From Clostridiales bacterium (GTDB lineage: Bacteria; Bacillota; Clostridia; Christensenellales; Aristaeellaceae): a DNA stretch of 64,000 bases. The position numbers and the translations under genes are program-made. How positions within the stretch are numbered: position 1 is the first letter of the stretch; every line of letters begins with the position of its first letter. The notes beneath the pieces were generated by a model, which searched no databases, was not told the DNA's origin, and saw only the letters and a program-made list of their open reading frames with translations. Below are positions 42,632-51,437 of this stretch, piece by piece. The stretch lies in the NCBI GenBank assembly GCA_015056365.1, contig SVGM01000003.1, positions 124,001 through 188,000 of the forward strand. The letters are read 5' to 3'.

Positions 42632-45346
42632 TCATCCATTGAGCGAATCATCATCCGGGTGGATGCTTTCTCGCTCCACATAACCGGTAAAATCATTGTA
42701 CTCGACCAGCGCCCATTCATCATCAAGGGCAATCACCCAGCAGACCTCTCCCGAAGGAACGGTCAGGAGCACTTCTGATTCTTTTGTTGCAGAAAGATAG
42801 ATATTGGTATACGGTGCTGAAAACCATGCAAGGGATTCTTGGAGAACTTGGCCGAAGGGCGGCTGAACGGGCGGATTGACCACTTCTGTCGACGGCACGT
42901 CCTGCCATGAATCCGCGTTCTGATCACGGAACGTCAGGTATTTGCTCATCACATATCCTGCTGTATTGCGATAACTCACCATCGACCAGTCGGATCCCTG
43001 TGAATACACCTCTACCTGCGCACTGCGCGGAATCGTGCGAATAATCGCGCTGCCTACGGTAGGGCTCATCCTGAGATTGAGGGAACCGCTGGTCGTGGTC
43101 ACGGTAGCCATTCTCACCGTGTCAGGCGTTGAAGGAATTTCGGGAATATCCGGCGGAGCGGTATCCGGCTGACTATGCGCAGTGAGATACGTACTCATTA
43201 CATATCCACTGAAGCCATTATAGCGCACCCGTGACCATTGAGTAGAGTCAAAAGCAGCTTCCACAACAGCATACTGAGGAATCTGCACTAGAACTCTGGC
43301 ACTCAGGCTGGGCGACTGTCGCAGATTCAGCGATCCGCCGGGCGTAAGTACCATAGCTGTGACGAATTGATCTTCCGAAGGAAGCTCCTCCTCAGGAAGC
43401 TGCTGAGGCGGCTGTTGACTCCACTGGTCAAACTGCAAAAAAGACGTCATGATATATCCACGGATTCCCTGATAACTGACGGTAGAGAAGGGTTCTGCTT
43501 TTTCGATCACTTCTACCTGGTTGCCATGACGAATCTGCATCATGACACGTCCATTGAGGCTTGGACTTTCGCGGAAATTCACCGTACCAGACCCCGAGGG
43601 GATCGCTACGGTCGCCGTCACCGTTTCCTGATCCGGCAATGGTGTTTCTTCCGCAGGAGGCAAGCCAGATGCAGCGGATCGGAGCGCGGAAAGCAGGCTT
43701 CTGACCGCATAGGCACGAATGCCGTTGTATTCGACATATGCCCAGTCGTTTTCAAGGCTCAATACAGTAAGATCTTCCCCCTCAGGCGCCGTGGTCAGCA
43801 CAGGCGCGCTCATGGAAGGCGCCTGTCTCAGATTGATGTAACGGGAAGCAAGTACCGTCATGTAGCCGATGATTTCCATTGGCTGATCCGGCGTTTGCGC
43901 AGGGAAATCTGCATCAGGCTGAGACTCCTGCGGCGGTGCAGGCATGCTGGTCCCGGCATCGCCGAGAATACCCCCAACGAAGTTCATCGTAACCCCTTTG
44001 CATCCCGGGTAGTAAAAGCCAAGAATTTGCTCATGAGAATAACCTTCTCTTGCCATCTGCATCGCACCGTTTTGGCTCATACCCACGCCGTGACCGTATC
44101 GACCGGCACGCAGGATAAAAGAAGACTGTTTGTCCTCTACGCGCCACAGTTCATTGCTGGATGATTGCAGACTCATACCCAGCATGCTTTCCAGTTCGCC
44201 AAACACGTCACAGGTCACCGTAACAGATACGGTAACACTCTGTCCGCCTGCACCCTGGGTCTGAACCGTCAAAGCAAAATCAGCCTTTGTGTAGAGCGTG
44301 CTAGGCGACTTGTATTTCGGGGTGTGTAGTGTGATGCTCTCCAGCCATTGAAGGCTGGTATTGCTGCTGGTGGCAGAATATCCCTGATTCTTCAAAGCGG
44401 AGACGGCTTTGTTTTTCAGCAGTGATAAGAGAGCGGAGGCGTTGTTCCCGTGAGCAAGATCCTTATAGATGATCTTGGAGACGGTTTTGGCGCTGCTGCT
44501 TAGGTCAAAGGGATCATCTTTCACCGTCAGATAATCATACCCGTTGCTTCCCCAGATATTCTTGGCCGATTCTGTCTGGCCGCCGTTGCTGGAGGCAAAG
44601 TAGGTTTCTGCATATTTGTTACCGTACTTAAGCACAATGCCGCGTGTAGCCTCTATGGCGGAATTACAGTTGGCATTCCCACTGCTGGTACCCCGGTACA
44701 GCTGATCGGATGACGTGTCCGTTACGTCGTAATCCTTGGATGAACGGTTTTCCATCATCCGTACTGTATAGGTACGTGCAGCAATGGCCTGCGCCTGCAG
44801 GGCTTGCGCGGGAGCGCTATTGCCCATTTCATAAGGCAGCACGCCCTGAAGATAGTCCTCGATATAAATATGTGCGATAGGATAGAGCTGATACCCTCCG
44901 CCGGATTTGCTGACCGAATGAAAAGAAAAATCACCAGGGTATAGATTTGTACTGTTTTTCGCCTGTGCAATGGTCAGGCCGCCGCTTTGTGCAGCACGGC
45001 GAAGCGTAAAAAACGTGCCCATATTTCTGGTTACGCCATTGACCGTCAGCGTCATTTGACCGGTGGAAGCATTGAATTTGAGAGACAGTTTGCTTCCAGA
45101 ATGATACGTGGCTTCTCCGTTATTCAGCGTGTAGCTCCCTTTCAGGGTCAGATCCAGTTGCTGAGGGCTTCCCAGGGAGGAAAGATAGACCCGCACCATG
45201 CCGTCCCGGCTGGCATGATCCCGTTCGATGGTGATCGGATTGACCTGAACAGAGGCTGCTTCCGCGCCCGATTGTGTGAGCATCAATGCTGCTATGCAAA
45301 GAAAACATAGTACCGTTCTGAATGCGCGTATTCGGCCCAAATGCAT
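42632..45346 (-). CDS. SpoIID/LytB-domain protein with five C-terminal SH3-like repeats
   Basis: A 904-residue exported protein (signal peptide 1-30, ending SGAEA). Residues about 150-460 are a SpoIID/LytB domain: YIEDYLQGVLPYEMG, AQALQAQAIAARTYTVR and GHGVGMSQNGAMQMA. SpoIID is a lytic transglycosylase acting during spore engulfment; LytB relatives enhance autolysins. The C-terminal half has five SH3-like units (near 495-560, 583-645, 660-722, 740-805 and 830-895). Four show the pattern NLRxSPS...V...I...W/TxVxYNGxxGYVMSxYL, typical wall-binding repeats. The first 145 residues may be another beta domain. GAGGTGAG precedes the ATG. It is longer than sporulation SpoIID (about 340 residues). 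Confidence 0.9.
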   Translation of the reverse strand: MHLGRIRAFRTVLCFLCIAALMLTQSGAEAASVQVNPITIERDHASRDGMVRVYLSSLGSPQQLDLTLKGSYTLNNGEATYHSGSKLSLKFNASTGQMTLTVNGVTRNMGTFFTLRRAAQSGGLTIAQAKNSTNLYPGDFSFHSVSKSGGGYQLYPIAHIYIEDYLQGVLPYEMGNSAPAQALQAQAIAARTYTVRMMENRSSKDYDVTDTSSDQLYRGTSSGNANCNSAIEATRGIVLKYGNKYAETYFASSNGGQTESAKNIWGSNGYDYLTVKDDPFDLSSSAKTVSKIIYKDLAHGNNASALLSLLKNKAVSALKNQGYSATSSNTSLQWLESITLHTPKYKSPSTLYTKADFALTVQTQGAGGQSVTVSVTVTCDVFGELESMLGMSLQSSSNELWRVEDKQSSFILRAGRYGHGVGMSQNGAMQMAREGYSHEQILGFYYPGCKGVTMNFVGGILGDAGTSMPAPPQESQPDADFPAQTPDQPMEIIGYMTVLASRYINLRQAPSMSAPVLTTAPEGEDLTVLSLENDWAYVEYNGIRAYAVRSLLSALRSAASGLPPAEETPLPDQETVTATVAIPSGSGTVNFRESPSLNGRVMMQIRHGNQVEVIEKAEPFSTVSYQGIRGYIMTSFLQFDQWSQQPPQQLPEEELPSEDQFVTAMVLTPGGSLNLRQSPSLSARVLVQIPQYAVVEAAFDSTQWSRVRYNGFSGYVMSTYLTAHSQPDTAPPDIPEIPSTPDTVRMATVTTTSGSLNLRMSPTVGSAIIRTIPRSAQVEVYSQGSDWSMVSYRNTAGYVMSKYLTFRDQNADSWQDVPSTEVVNPPVQPPFGQVLQESLAWFSAPYTNIYLSATKESEVLLTVPSGEVCWVIALDDEWALVEYNDFTGYVERESIHPDDDSLNG

Positions 45347-45389
45347 CCGTATCTCACCTCAAAACTTTCGTAGCATATTCATGACTAAA

Positions 45390-45418
45390 ATTGTATCATA
45401 CGGTTGCTTTATTGTCCA
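45390..45418 (-). promoter_or_regulatory. Promoter of the SpoIID-like gene
   Basis: Minus strand TGGACA (45418-45413), 17 bp, TACAAT (45395-45390); each hexamer is one base from consensus. Its -35 overlaps the last codons of spoIVFB. Confidence 0.7.
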
Positions 45419-46278
45419 CGAACATGATTTTCCTGTGTTTTTGTGTCAAACAGTTGTGCCGTAAGCGTTTGCTCTGTCTTGCAGTCGATGAGCTGCCCGG
45501 TCACAGGATTGACAACCTGTAACAAAACATAGTGTTTTTCTGCGGTTTTTTTCATGATCTTGACTACGTCTGCCGTCAGTGGCTCCCCAAGCGAGACATA
45601 GTTCACTGCTTGAAACACGCCATCTTTCCTGTTCTGCAAACGATACGCAGCAAGCCGCATCGCTTCCATATCTGTATCGATGGTACTCTGCCGCGCCGCA
45701 TAAGCAAGATACGGTCCAAGAAGTAACAGTGTCGGATTGAATACGCCCTGCGCGGCGCCAGCGATGAAAACAGCGATCAAAGCAAAACTGAATCCGTAGG
45801 AAATGATCAGCAATACTTTCTCAACCATACGTTCGCATCCGGCATAAGCCGCCACAGCAAGCACAACCCGAGCACCGTCCAACGGAAGCACTGGCAGACA
45901 GTTGACCACAAACAATGCCAAATTGGCTTTCAAAGACTGATAAGCCCAAACAAAGCGCATAGAAAGCGGCAAACAAACGAGCGTCAGCCCACCGCTTACC
46001 AGGATACCCGCCGCCGCAATCCATCCTCGACGACTGCAGCTCAGCTGTGCGTATCCAGCTGCATCCGCCACTGCACCAAAAGGCGTCCACTCCAGCTGGC
46101 AACGCTTGACGGCGCATAGAGCCATCGCAATGATATGCGCGCATTCATGCAGGAGGAGCGCAAGAAGCGTGAGCAGCAATTGCGGCAACGGAAAGAACAA
46201 TACAGAAAACGCAAAAAAGACAAGCGCGATCGGATGAACGGACAGTCTGATCCTCATACCAAAACAAACAATGTTCAT
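45409..46278 (-). CDS. spoIVFB: Intramembrane metalloprotease SpoIVFB
   Basis: Site-2-protease-family membrane zinc protease (M50); in Bacillus it cleaves pro-sigma-K in the mother cell. The 289-residue protein has the metal motif HECAH (near 43-47, in a transmembrane helix) and the second ligand region NCLPVLPLDGAR. Around them are hydrophobic segments, and a C-terminal CBS-like region of about 80 residues ends the protein. The ATG overlaps the spoIVFA stop (ATGA), so the two are translationally coupled; its own ribosome site is weak. No sigK is in the window. Confidence 0.9.
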   Translation of the reverse strand: MNIVCFGMRIRLSVHPIALVFFAFSVLFFPLPQLLLTLLALLLHECAHIIAMALCAVKRCQLEWTPFGAVADAAGYAQLSCSRRGWIAAAGILVSGGLTLVCLPLSMRFVWAYQSLKANLALFVVNCLPVLPLDGARVVLAVAAYAGCERMVEKVLLIISYGFSFALIAVFIAGAAQGVFNPTLLLLGPYLAYAARQSTIDTDMEAMRLAAYRLQNRKDGVFQAVNYVSLGEPLTADVVKIMKKTAEKHYVLLQVVNPVTGQLIDCKTEQTLTAQLFDTKTQENHVRGQ

Positions 46279-46982
46279 TCTGTCAGCGCGACCATTTGAT
46301 TCTGCGGATCGATCGAGCGCCCGTCGACACGCAGTTCAAACGCTAGCGGTTCTCCGGGAATCAATGCAGCAAAAATCTCGCCTGTTTCCACCCAGTCTCC
46401 CACTTCCACAAAGCAGGTTTCCAGATTACCATATAGCGTCTCGCTATCATCCGCATGCCTGATTCGTACGATCCTTTCTTCCTCCAAACCATGAGCAATA
46501 CTCATGACCTCTCCCGCAGCAGCTGCACGCACATCCGAAACGGCTCCCTGCAGTTCCAGGTACGGTTCCTGCTCCGACCAGGCATGGAGTGTTTCGCCAG
46601 TGATGGGGGCCATCACCTGAACCGCAGGCACTTCACTCCAAACAGCGCGGATCTCAGCAGGTAACAAGTCGCTTACAAAGCTAAGCCTGCCTACGTTCTC
46701 GTCCCACTTCATATCCATCTCACTCCGAAGCGCAGAAAAAACCGTTTGAGTTTCGTCGTTGCGAATGCTGTGCAGCGCAAGCACCACCAGCGCCAGACAA
46801 CCCACCGTTGCCAGATTGCGAACAAGCTGGTCTGGCTGGAAAAAACTTCTAAGCCCGGTGGGTCTTGAAGGGAGTTCGATCAGCGTAGCGCTTGTTTGCT
46901 TTTCTTCATGGGTTGTTTCTATTCTGAGCCTTTCCTGTCCGCTTCGTATCCTGATCCGGTTCACCCGCGTCTGCTCGTCCAA
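46275..46982 (-). CDS. spoIVFA: SpoIVFA-like membrane regulator with degenerate M23 domain
   Basis: A 235-residue protein with one membrane segment (about 53-73) and a C-terminal LytM/M23-like domain. The metal ligands of active M23 peptidases are missing: the HxH position reads AFELRVDG and the YGHL position reads YGNLE. The domain is therefore probably inactive, as in SpoIVFA, which anchors and inhibits SpoIVFB. The start is TTG at 46982, with AGGAGGG 7 bp upstream. That ribosome site lies in the 3' arm of a strong hairpin. The spoIVFA-spoIVFB order and ATGA overlap support the call. Confidence 0.85.
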   Translation of the reverse strand: MDEQTRVNRIRIRSGQERLRIETTHEEKQTSATLIELPSRPTGLRSFFQPDQLVRNLATVGCLALVVLALHSIRNDETQTVFSALRSEMDMKWDENVGRLSFVSDLLPAEIRAVWSEVPAVQVMAPITGETLHAWSEQEPYLELQGAVSDVRAAAAGEVMSIAHGLEEERIVRIRHADDSETLYGNLETCFVEVGDWVETGEIFAALIPGEPLAFELRVDGRSIDPQNQMVALTE

Positions 46983-46983
46983 A

Positions 46984-47028
46984 ACAAATCCCTCCTCTGG
47001 CAGAACGTATGCCCGCCAAAGGAGGGAT
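46984..47028 (-). promoter_or_regulatory. Hairpin that ends ynbB transcription and covers the spoIVFA ribosome site
   Basis: On the minus strand ATCCCTCCT pairs with AGGAGGGAT (9 bp). After one mismatch, TGGC pairs with GCCA around a 13-nt loop. TTTGTTTTG follows, so it resembles a terminator for the upstream mutS-to-ynbB operon. Its 3' arm contains the AGGAGGG that would serve the spoIVFA TTG start 7 bp downstream. Readthrough transcripts would thus have that ribosome site hidden. Confidence 0.65.
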
Positions 47029-47035
47029 AGAACAA

Positions 47036-48280
47036 TTAGAGACAGCCTTTTTTCTGCATATATTCCAGCGTACGGATCAGCGCAAGCTTTCCGTGACTGT
47101 AGCTCAATCCGCCCTGCAGGAAAGCGGTATAGGGTTCGCGCATGGGCGCGTCTGCACTGAGCTCGATGGAGGCGCCGCTGACAAAGGTACCAGCCGCCAT
47201 GATCACCTGATGCTGATAGCCCGGCATGTCCCAGGGTTCAGGCAGGGCCATGCTGTCAATAGGAGAGGCAGTCTGAATGCCCTGACAGAAAGCGACAAGC
47301 CTTTCAGGGGTGACAAGATCCAGCGCCTGAATGATATCGGTACGTGGGGCGCTGTAATGGGGCGTGGTATGCATGCCCATAGCGTCGAAAACGGCCGCTG
47401 CCAGCGTTGCGGTCTTCACGGCCTGGGCAACTACATGAGGCGCCATAAACAGCCCCTGATAGAAAGGCTGATAGCTTCCGGCATAGCTGCCCACTTCCAG
47501 ACCGATACCGGGAGCCGTCAAACGATAGCTGATTCTTTCGATCAGGTCCTGGCGGCCGACGATATACCCGCCAGTTGGCGCCATGCCACCGCCGGGGTTC
47601 TTGATCAGGCTGCCAACGCACACATCTGCTCCGTAATGACTGGGTTCTTTTTCACAGACGAACTCGCCGTAGCAGTTGTCCACCATCAGGCAGGCATTGG
47701 GAAACTCTTCCTTGAGCATTTTCGAAAGAGGCGCAATATCCTCAGGCATCAGGCTGGGGCGGGAAGAATAGCCGCGGCTTCGCTGCACAGCCACCACGCG
47801 GGTATTGGGCTTCATGGCATTGCGGATGCCTGCCAGATCCAACCGGCCGTCCTCCGTCATCTCCACCTGCGCGTAGCTTACCCCCATCTCTTTGAGGGAA
47901 CCCACGCCGGAGCCGCGAATACCGATGACTTCCTCAAGGGTATCGTAGGGGCCGCTGGAGGCATACATCAGCTCGTCGCCGGGACGGAGAAGTCCGAACA
48001 GGCATAGGCTCAGCGCATGGGTACCGGATGCAATCTGCGGGCGGACGATCGCGGCATCTGCCTCAAAAAGATCGGCAAAGATGCGTTCAAGGGTATCGCG
48101 TCCCACGTCGTCATAACCGTAGCCGGTAGTTGGCGCAAAATGACGCGCGGCTACCTGGTGATTCTGAAACGCATCCAGGACCTTGCCGGTATTCACAAGA
48201 GCAATCTGATCGATTCTTTGAAAAGCGTCGCGGCAGGCCTCCTGCGCTGCCTCAACCGCTTTGATAATCTCGCTGTTCAT
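47036..48280 (-). CDS. ynbB: PLP-dependent methionine gamma-lyase / aluminium-resistance family protein
   Basis: A 414-residue fold-type I PLP enzyme of the family called aluminium resistance protein or methionine-gamma-lyase-like (YnbB). Recognisable segments are FAPTTGYGYDDVGRDTLERIFA, RPQIASGTHAL, RSRGYSSRPS, MVDNCYGEFV and the PLP-lysine region GSLIKNPGGGMAPTGGYIVG. The biological substrate is not established. It is placed downstream of miaA as in Bacillus. GAGGAG precedes the ATG. It is the last gene of the repair/RNA operon. Confidence 0.9.
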   Translation of the reverse strand: MNSEIIKAVEAAQEACRDAFQRIDQIALVNTGKVLDAFQNHQVAARHFAPTTGYGYDDVGRDTLERIFADLFEADAAIVRPQIASGTHALSLCLFGLLRPGDELMYASSGPYDTLEEVIGIRGSGVGSLKEMGVSYAQVEMTEDGRLDLAGIRNAMKPNTRVVAVQRSRGYSSRPSLMPEDIAPLSKMLKEEFPNACLMVDNCYGEFVCEKEPSHYGADVCVGSLIKNPGGGMAPTGGYIVGRQDLIERISYRLTAPGIGLEVGSYAGSYQPFYQGLFMAPHVVAQAVKTATLAAAVFDAMGMHTTPHYSAPRTDIIQALDLVTPERLVAFCQGIQTASPIDSMALPEPWDMPGYQHQVIMAAGTFVSGASIELSADAPMREPYTAFLQGGLSYSHGKLALIRTLEYMQKKGCL

Positions 48281-48309
48281 GGGACTCTCCTCATTCCTAT
48301 GTAAGATTG

Positions 48310-49233
48310 TTATTCGTTTCGCAAAAAACGTCGAACTGCTTCTAAAGCTTGCAGGTACGCAAGCTCTGTATCAAGCCATACCACTTTTTCTTCGCCGCGG
48401 AACCAGGTTTCCTGCCGCTTTGCATAATGCTTGGTATGGAGAATCAGCTGTTTTCTCGCTTCGGAAACAGGCATCTGCCCCAGCGCAACCGGTACTAGTT
48501 CCTTATAGCCGATCCCCTGCATGGACTGAGCATCCCCTGGTAAACCGCCCGCCAGCAACCTGCGCACTTCCTCCAAAAGACCCATCGCAAACATCTGATC
48601 TATCCGTTTTTCGATCCGGGCATATAGTTGCTCTCTTTCCATACGGATCGCCAGCGGAAGGACATCAAATGCTCCTGCATAGGCTTCTGTCTGTGCCTCG
48701 CTCATGGGCTTTCCAGTCAGCTCATAGATCTCCAGCGCACGAATGACGCGTCGGAGGTCGTTTGGATGAAGACGCTGGGCGCTGGGGCAATCCACCTGAG
48801 CAAGCATATCGTGAAGGCGGTTTTTCCCATTGGGCTCGTTTGCAATGGCTTCGTATCTGGCGCGGATGGCAGGATCGCTCTTGGCGACACCAAGGGAAAG
48901 GCCGTGCATCAGCGCCTTGAGATAAAGGCCGGTACCGCCCACGAGCATGGGCAGTTTTCCTCTGCCGATGATGTCGGTGATCACATTTTGTGCCATATCG
49001 GCATAATCGGCAACCGCAAATGGTTCATCCGGCGAAACGATATCCAGCATGTGATGCCGGATCCTTTGCTGCTCTTCCGCGGTGGGTTTTGCGGTGCCGA
49101 TGTCCATTCCGCGATAGATCTGCATGGAGTCCATACAGACGATCTCCGCGTTCAGCGTCTCTGCCAGACGCATGCTCAGCGAACTTTTTCCGCTGGCGGT
49201 TGCGCCCACAATAGCTATCACTTGGGGTTTCAT
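48310..49233 (-). CDS. miaA: tRNA dimethylallyltransferase
   Basis: Adds a dimethylallyl group to N6 of A37 in tRNAs reading UNN codons; MiaB, encoded upstream in the same operon, then methylthiolates it. The 307-residue protein has the P-loop IVGATASGKSSLSMRLAE (8-25), DSMQIYRGMDIGTAKP, VGGTGLYLKALMHGL and the C-terminal KRQETWFRGEEKVVWLD. GGGAGCG precedes the ATG. It starts 11 bp after mutL. Confidence 0.96.
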   Translation of the reverse strand: MKPQVIAIVGATASGKSSLSMRLAETLNAEIVCMDSMQIYRGMDIGTAKPTAEEQQRIRHHMLDIVSPDEPFAVADYADMAQNVITDIIGRGKLPMLVGGTGLYLKALMHGLSLGVAKSDPAIRARYEAIANEPNGKNRLHDMLAQVDCPSAQRLHPNDLRRVIRALEIYELTGKPMSEAQTEAYAGAFDVLPLAIRMEREQLYARIEKRIDQMFAMGLLEEVRRLLAGGLPGDAQSMQGIGYKELVPVALGQMPVSEARKQLILHTKHYAKRQETWFRGEEKVVWLDTELAYLQALEAVRRFLRNE

Positions 49234-49244
49234 TGGTTCGCTCC

Positions 49245-51425
49245 CTACTGCACGCGCTTGAAACGCTTTTCCAGCGCGTAACGGGTCATTTCGGTAACGA
49301 TGGGTCTGCCGTGGGGACAGGTTGGCATGGACTGCGACGCCAACATTTCTTTCAGGAACCCGTGAATCTCATCTTTGCTGAGAGAATCACCACCCTTGAT
49401 GGCATGCTTGCACGCCATTTGTGCGATCTGCCTGCGCATCCTCTCGCGGGTCACAGCGCCTCTTCCGGCCTGCCACTCATCCAGCGCTTCCAGCAGCAGC
49501 ATTCTGGGATCCTCATTCTTGCCGAAGAAGGTAGGTATCGCATGAATGGCAGCGCTGCTTTCATCGAACCGCTGTACATCAAAACCAGCGTCAGACAAAA
49601 CATCTCTGAGTTCGTCCACCAGTGCCAGATCGTGCTGGGTCATCTCCACCAGTACAGGCGTGAGCAGTCGTTGAGAAACAGAGGTTCCTTCAAACTGCTG
49701 CATCAGGCGATCAAAAAGGATACGCTCATGAGCCGCATGCTGATCCAAAAGGAGCAGTTTGTCCCCGCACTCAAAGATCCAGTAGGTAGAGAACGCGATG
49801 CCAATCAAGCGCAGTTCGTTTACTGCATCCACTTTGGGCAACAGACTGGTTTGTTCTTCTTCGTAGCCCGTGGTCGGATCTACTGCCTTTGTTTCGGGCA
49901 GAGGGGGCCGAAGCTCAGGCGCAACTTGGTTGATGATATTTACGGCAGTATCAGGCGTTTTTGCCTTTTCCTTCATAAAAGGCTGCTTTTCAGCTTCCTG
50001 CAGCGTTTTATCCTTCGTCGAAGCCTGCATCTTCAACATGGCCTTCGCCACAATAGGCGAGGACGAAGATTCGTGGAGCATACTTGCGCCAAGAGGCCTT
50101 TGCGGCACAATGATCGGCGGAGGCATCTTAGGAACCGTCTTTACAGCGGATTCTTCTGGCTGTACGGCTGCCGATTCACGTTTTGGTTTTGGATCAGCTG
50201 CTGGCTTTGGCTCTTTGACTGCTGCAGAAACTGACAGGCTTGATGAAGAATTGTTTGTTTCATCTTTTTCAAGCGCCACCGGTTTTTCAAGCGGCTTTTC
50301 TTCGCGAAAATTCTTTTCTTCTTCGGGTTCGTCGCCTAGACGAATCACTGTGAAACCGCTGGAAGAAACCTGAGCGGCTGTCTCCTTCACTTCGGCAGCA
50401 GCCGTTGCAGCACCGCCTATGAGCTGCATTCCCAGCGTCTGTCCGTGTAAGGCCTCGCGTACGATGGTTCGAACCGCCTCTGCAATTCCGTTTTCATTTT
50501 GGAAGCGGACTTCCAGTTTGTTGGGGTGGACGTTAACATCCACCAATGAATACGGAAGCTGCAAAAAGAGCGCACACATCGGGAAGCGGCCAACCATCAC
50601 TCGCCCTTCGCAGCCCATTTCGAGTGCACGGCTAATGACGCTGCTTCTGAAATAGCGCCCGTTGATAAAGAAAGACTGCTGCTGGCGATTGCCGCGGCTG
50701 AGTTCCCCCACGCCGACGTATCCTTCCAGAATTAGGCCGTTCATGTTTCCGCTAACACGGTGCAGCTGAGAAAACGCGTCTTTACCGTACACGCTGTAGA
50801 GAACTGACTCCAGCTTTCCGTCGCCAACGCTTTGGTAGAGGGTTTTCCCCTGACTCACAAACCGGAAAGCGATCTCTGGATGAGAAAGCATCAACCGAAG
50901 CATATAGTCCGAAACCAGGGATGCTTCCATGCCGGGTTTCTTCAAAAACTTACGCCGGACCGGCGTATTGTAGAAAAGATCCTCCACCACAAATGTGGTG
51001 CCTACAGAGGAAGCAGCCTGGCGGATATCTACAAACTCGCCACCCTCCACCTTTACCCGAACGCCAAGAGAGGCACCTGCTGTTTTGGTGGTACAGGTCA
51101 CCTTGGCCACGGCGGCAACGGAAGCCAAAGCCTCGCCACGAAAACCAAGTGTATGGATATCGAAAAGCTGCTCAGCGCTGGTGAGCTTGCTGGTGGCGTG
51201 GCGTTCAAAAGCCATGCGGATTTCTTCGGCAGGAATGCCCTTGCCGTCGTCGGTGATGCGCAGATATTCCACACCGCCGCCGCGAATCTCAACGGTAACA
51301 TGAGAAGCTCCCGCGTCAATGGCGTTTTCAACTAATTCCTTAACGACAGAGGCCGGACGTTCCACCACTTCGCCAGCGGCAATTCGTCCGATGATTTCCT
51401 GCGACAGCTTGCGAATAGCCGCCAT
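49245..51425 (-). CDS. mutL: DNA mismatch repair protein MutL
   Basis: The 726-residue MutL has the GHKL ATPase domain at residues 1-330: NAIDAGA, DDGKGIP, HTLGFRGEALAS. A low-complexity linker (about 340-520) follows, then the dimerisation/endonuclease domain. The latter shows DQHAAHERILFD (the DQHA-x2-E-x4-E motif with a final Asp), the ACKHAIKGGD motif and CPHGRP, so nicking activity is likely, as in other Gram-positive MutL. It starts 12 bp from mutS and shares its operon. Confidence 0.96.
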   Translation of the reverse strand: MAAIRKLSQEIIGRIAAGEVVERPASVVKELVENAIDAGASHVTVEIRGGGVEYLRITDDGKGIPAEEIRMAFERHATSKLTSAEQLFDIHTLGFRGEALASVAAVAKVTCTTKTAGASLGVRVKVEGGEFVDIRQAASSVGTTFVVEDLFYNTPVRRKFLKKPGMEASLVSDYMLRLMLSHPEIAFRFVSQGKTLYQSVGDGKLESVLYSVYGKDAFSQLHRVSGNMNGLILEGYVGVGELSRGNRQQQSFFINGRYFRSSVISRALEMGCEGRVMVGRFPMCALFLQLPYSLVDVNVHPNKLEVRFQNENGIAEAVRTIVREALHGQTLGMQLIGGAATAAAEVKETAAQVSSSGFTVIRLGDEPEEEKNFREEKPLEKPVALEKDETNNSSSSLSVSAAVKEPKPAADPKPKRESAAVQPEESAVKTVPKMPPPIIVPQRPLGASMLHESSSSPIVAKAMLKMQASTKDKTLQEAEKQPFMKEKAKTPDTAVNIINQVAPELRPPLPETKAVDPTTGYEEEQTSLLPKVDAVNELRLIGIAFSTYWIFECGDKLLLLDQHAAHERILFDRLMQQFEGTSVSQRLLTPVLVEMTQHDLALVDELRDVLSDAGFDVQRFDESSAAIHAIPTFFGKNEDPRMLLLEALDEWQAGRGAVTRERMRRQIAQMACKHAIKGGDSLSKDEIHGFLKEMLASQSMPTCPHGRPIVTEMTRYALEKRFKRVQ

Positions 51426-51437
51426 GGTGATCCCTCC

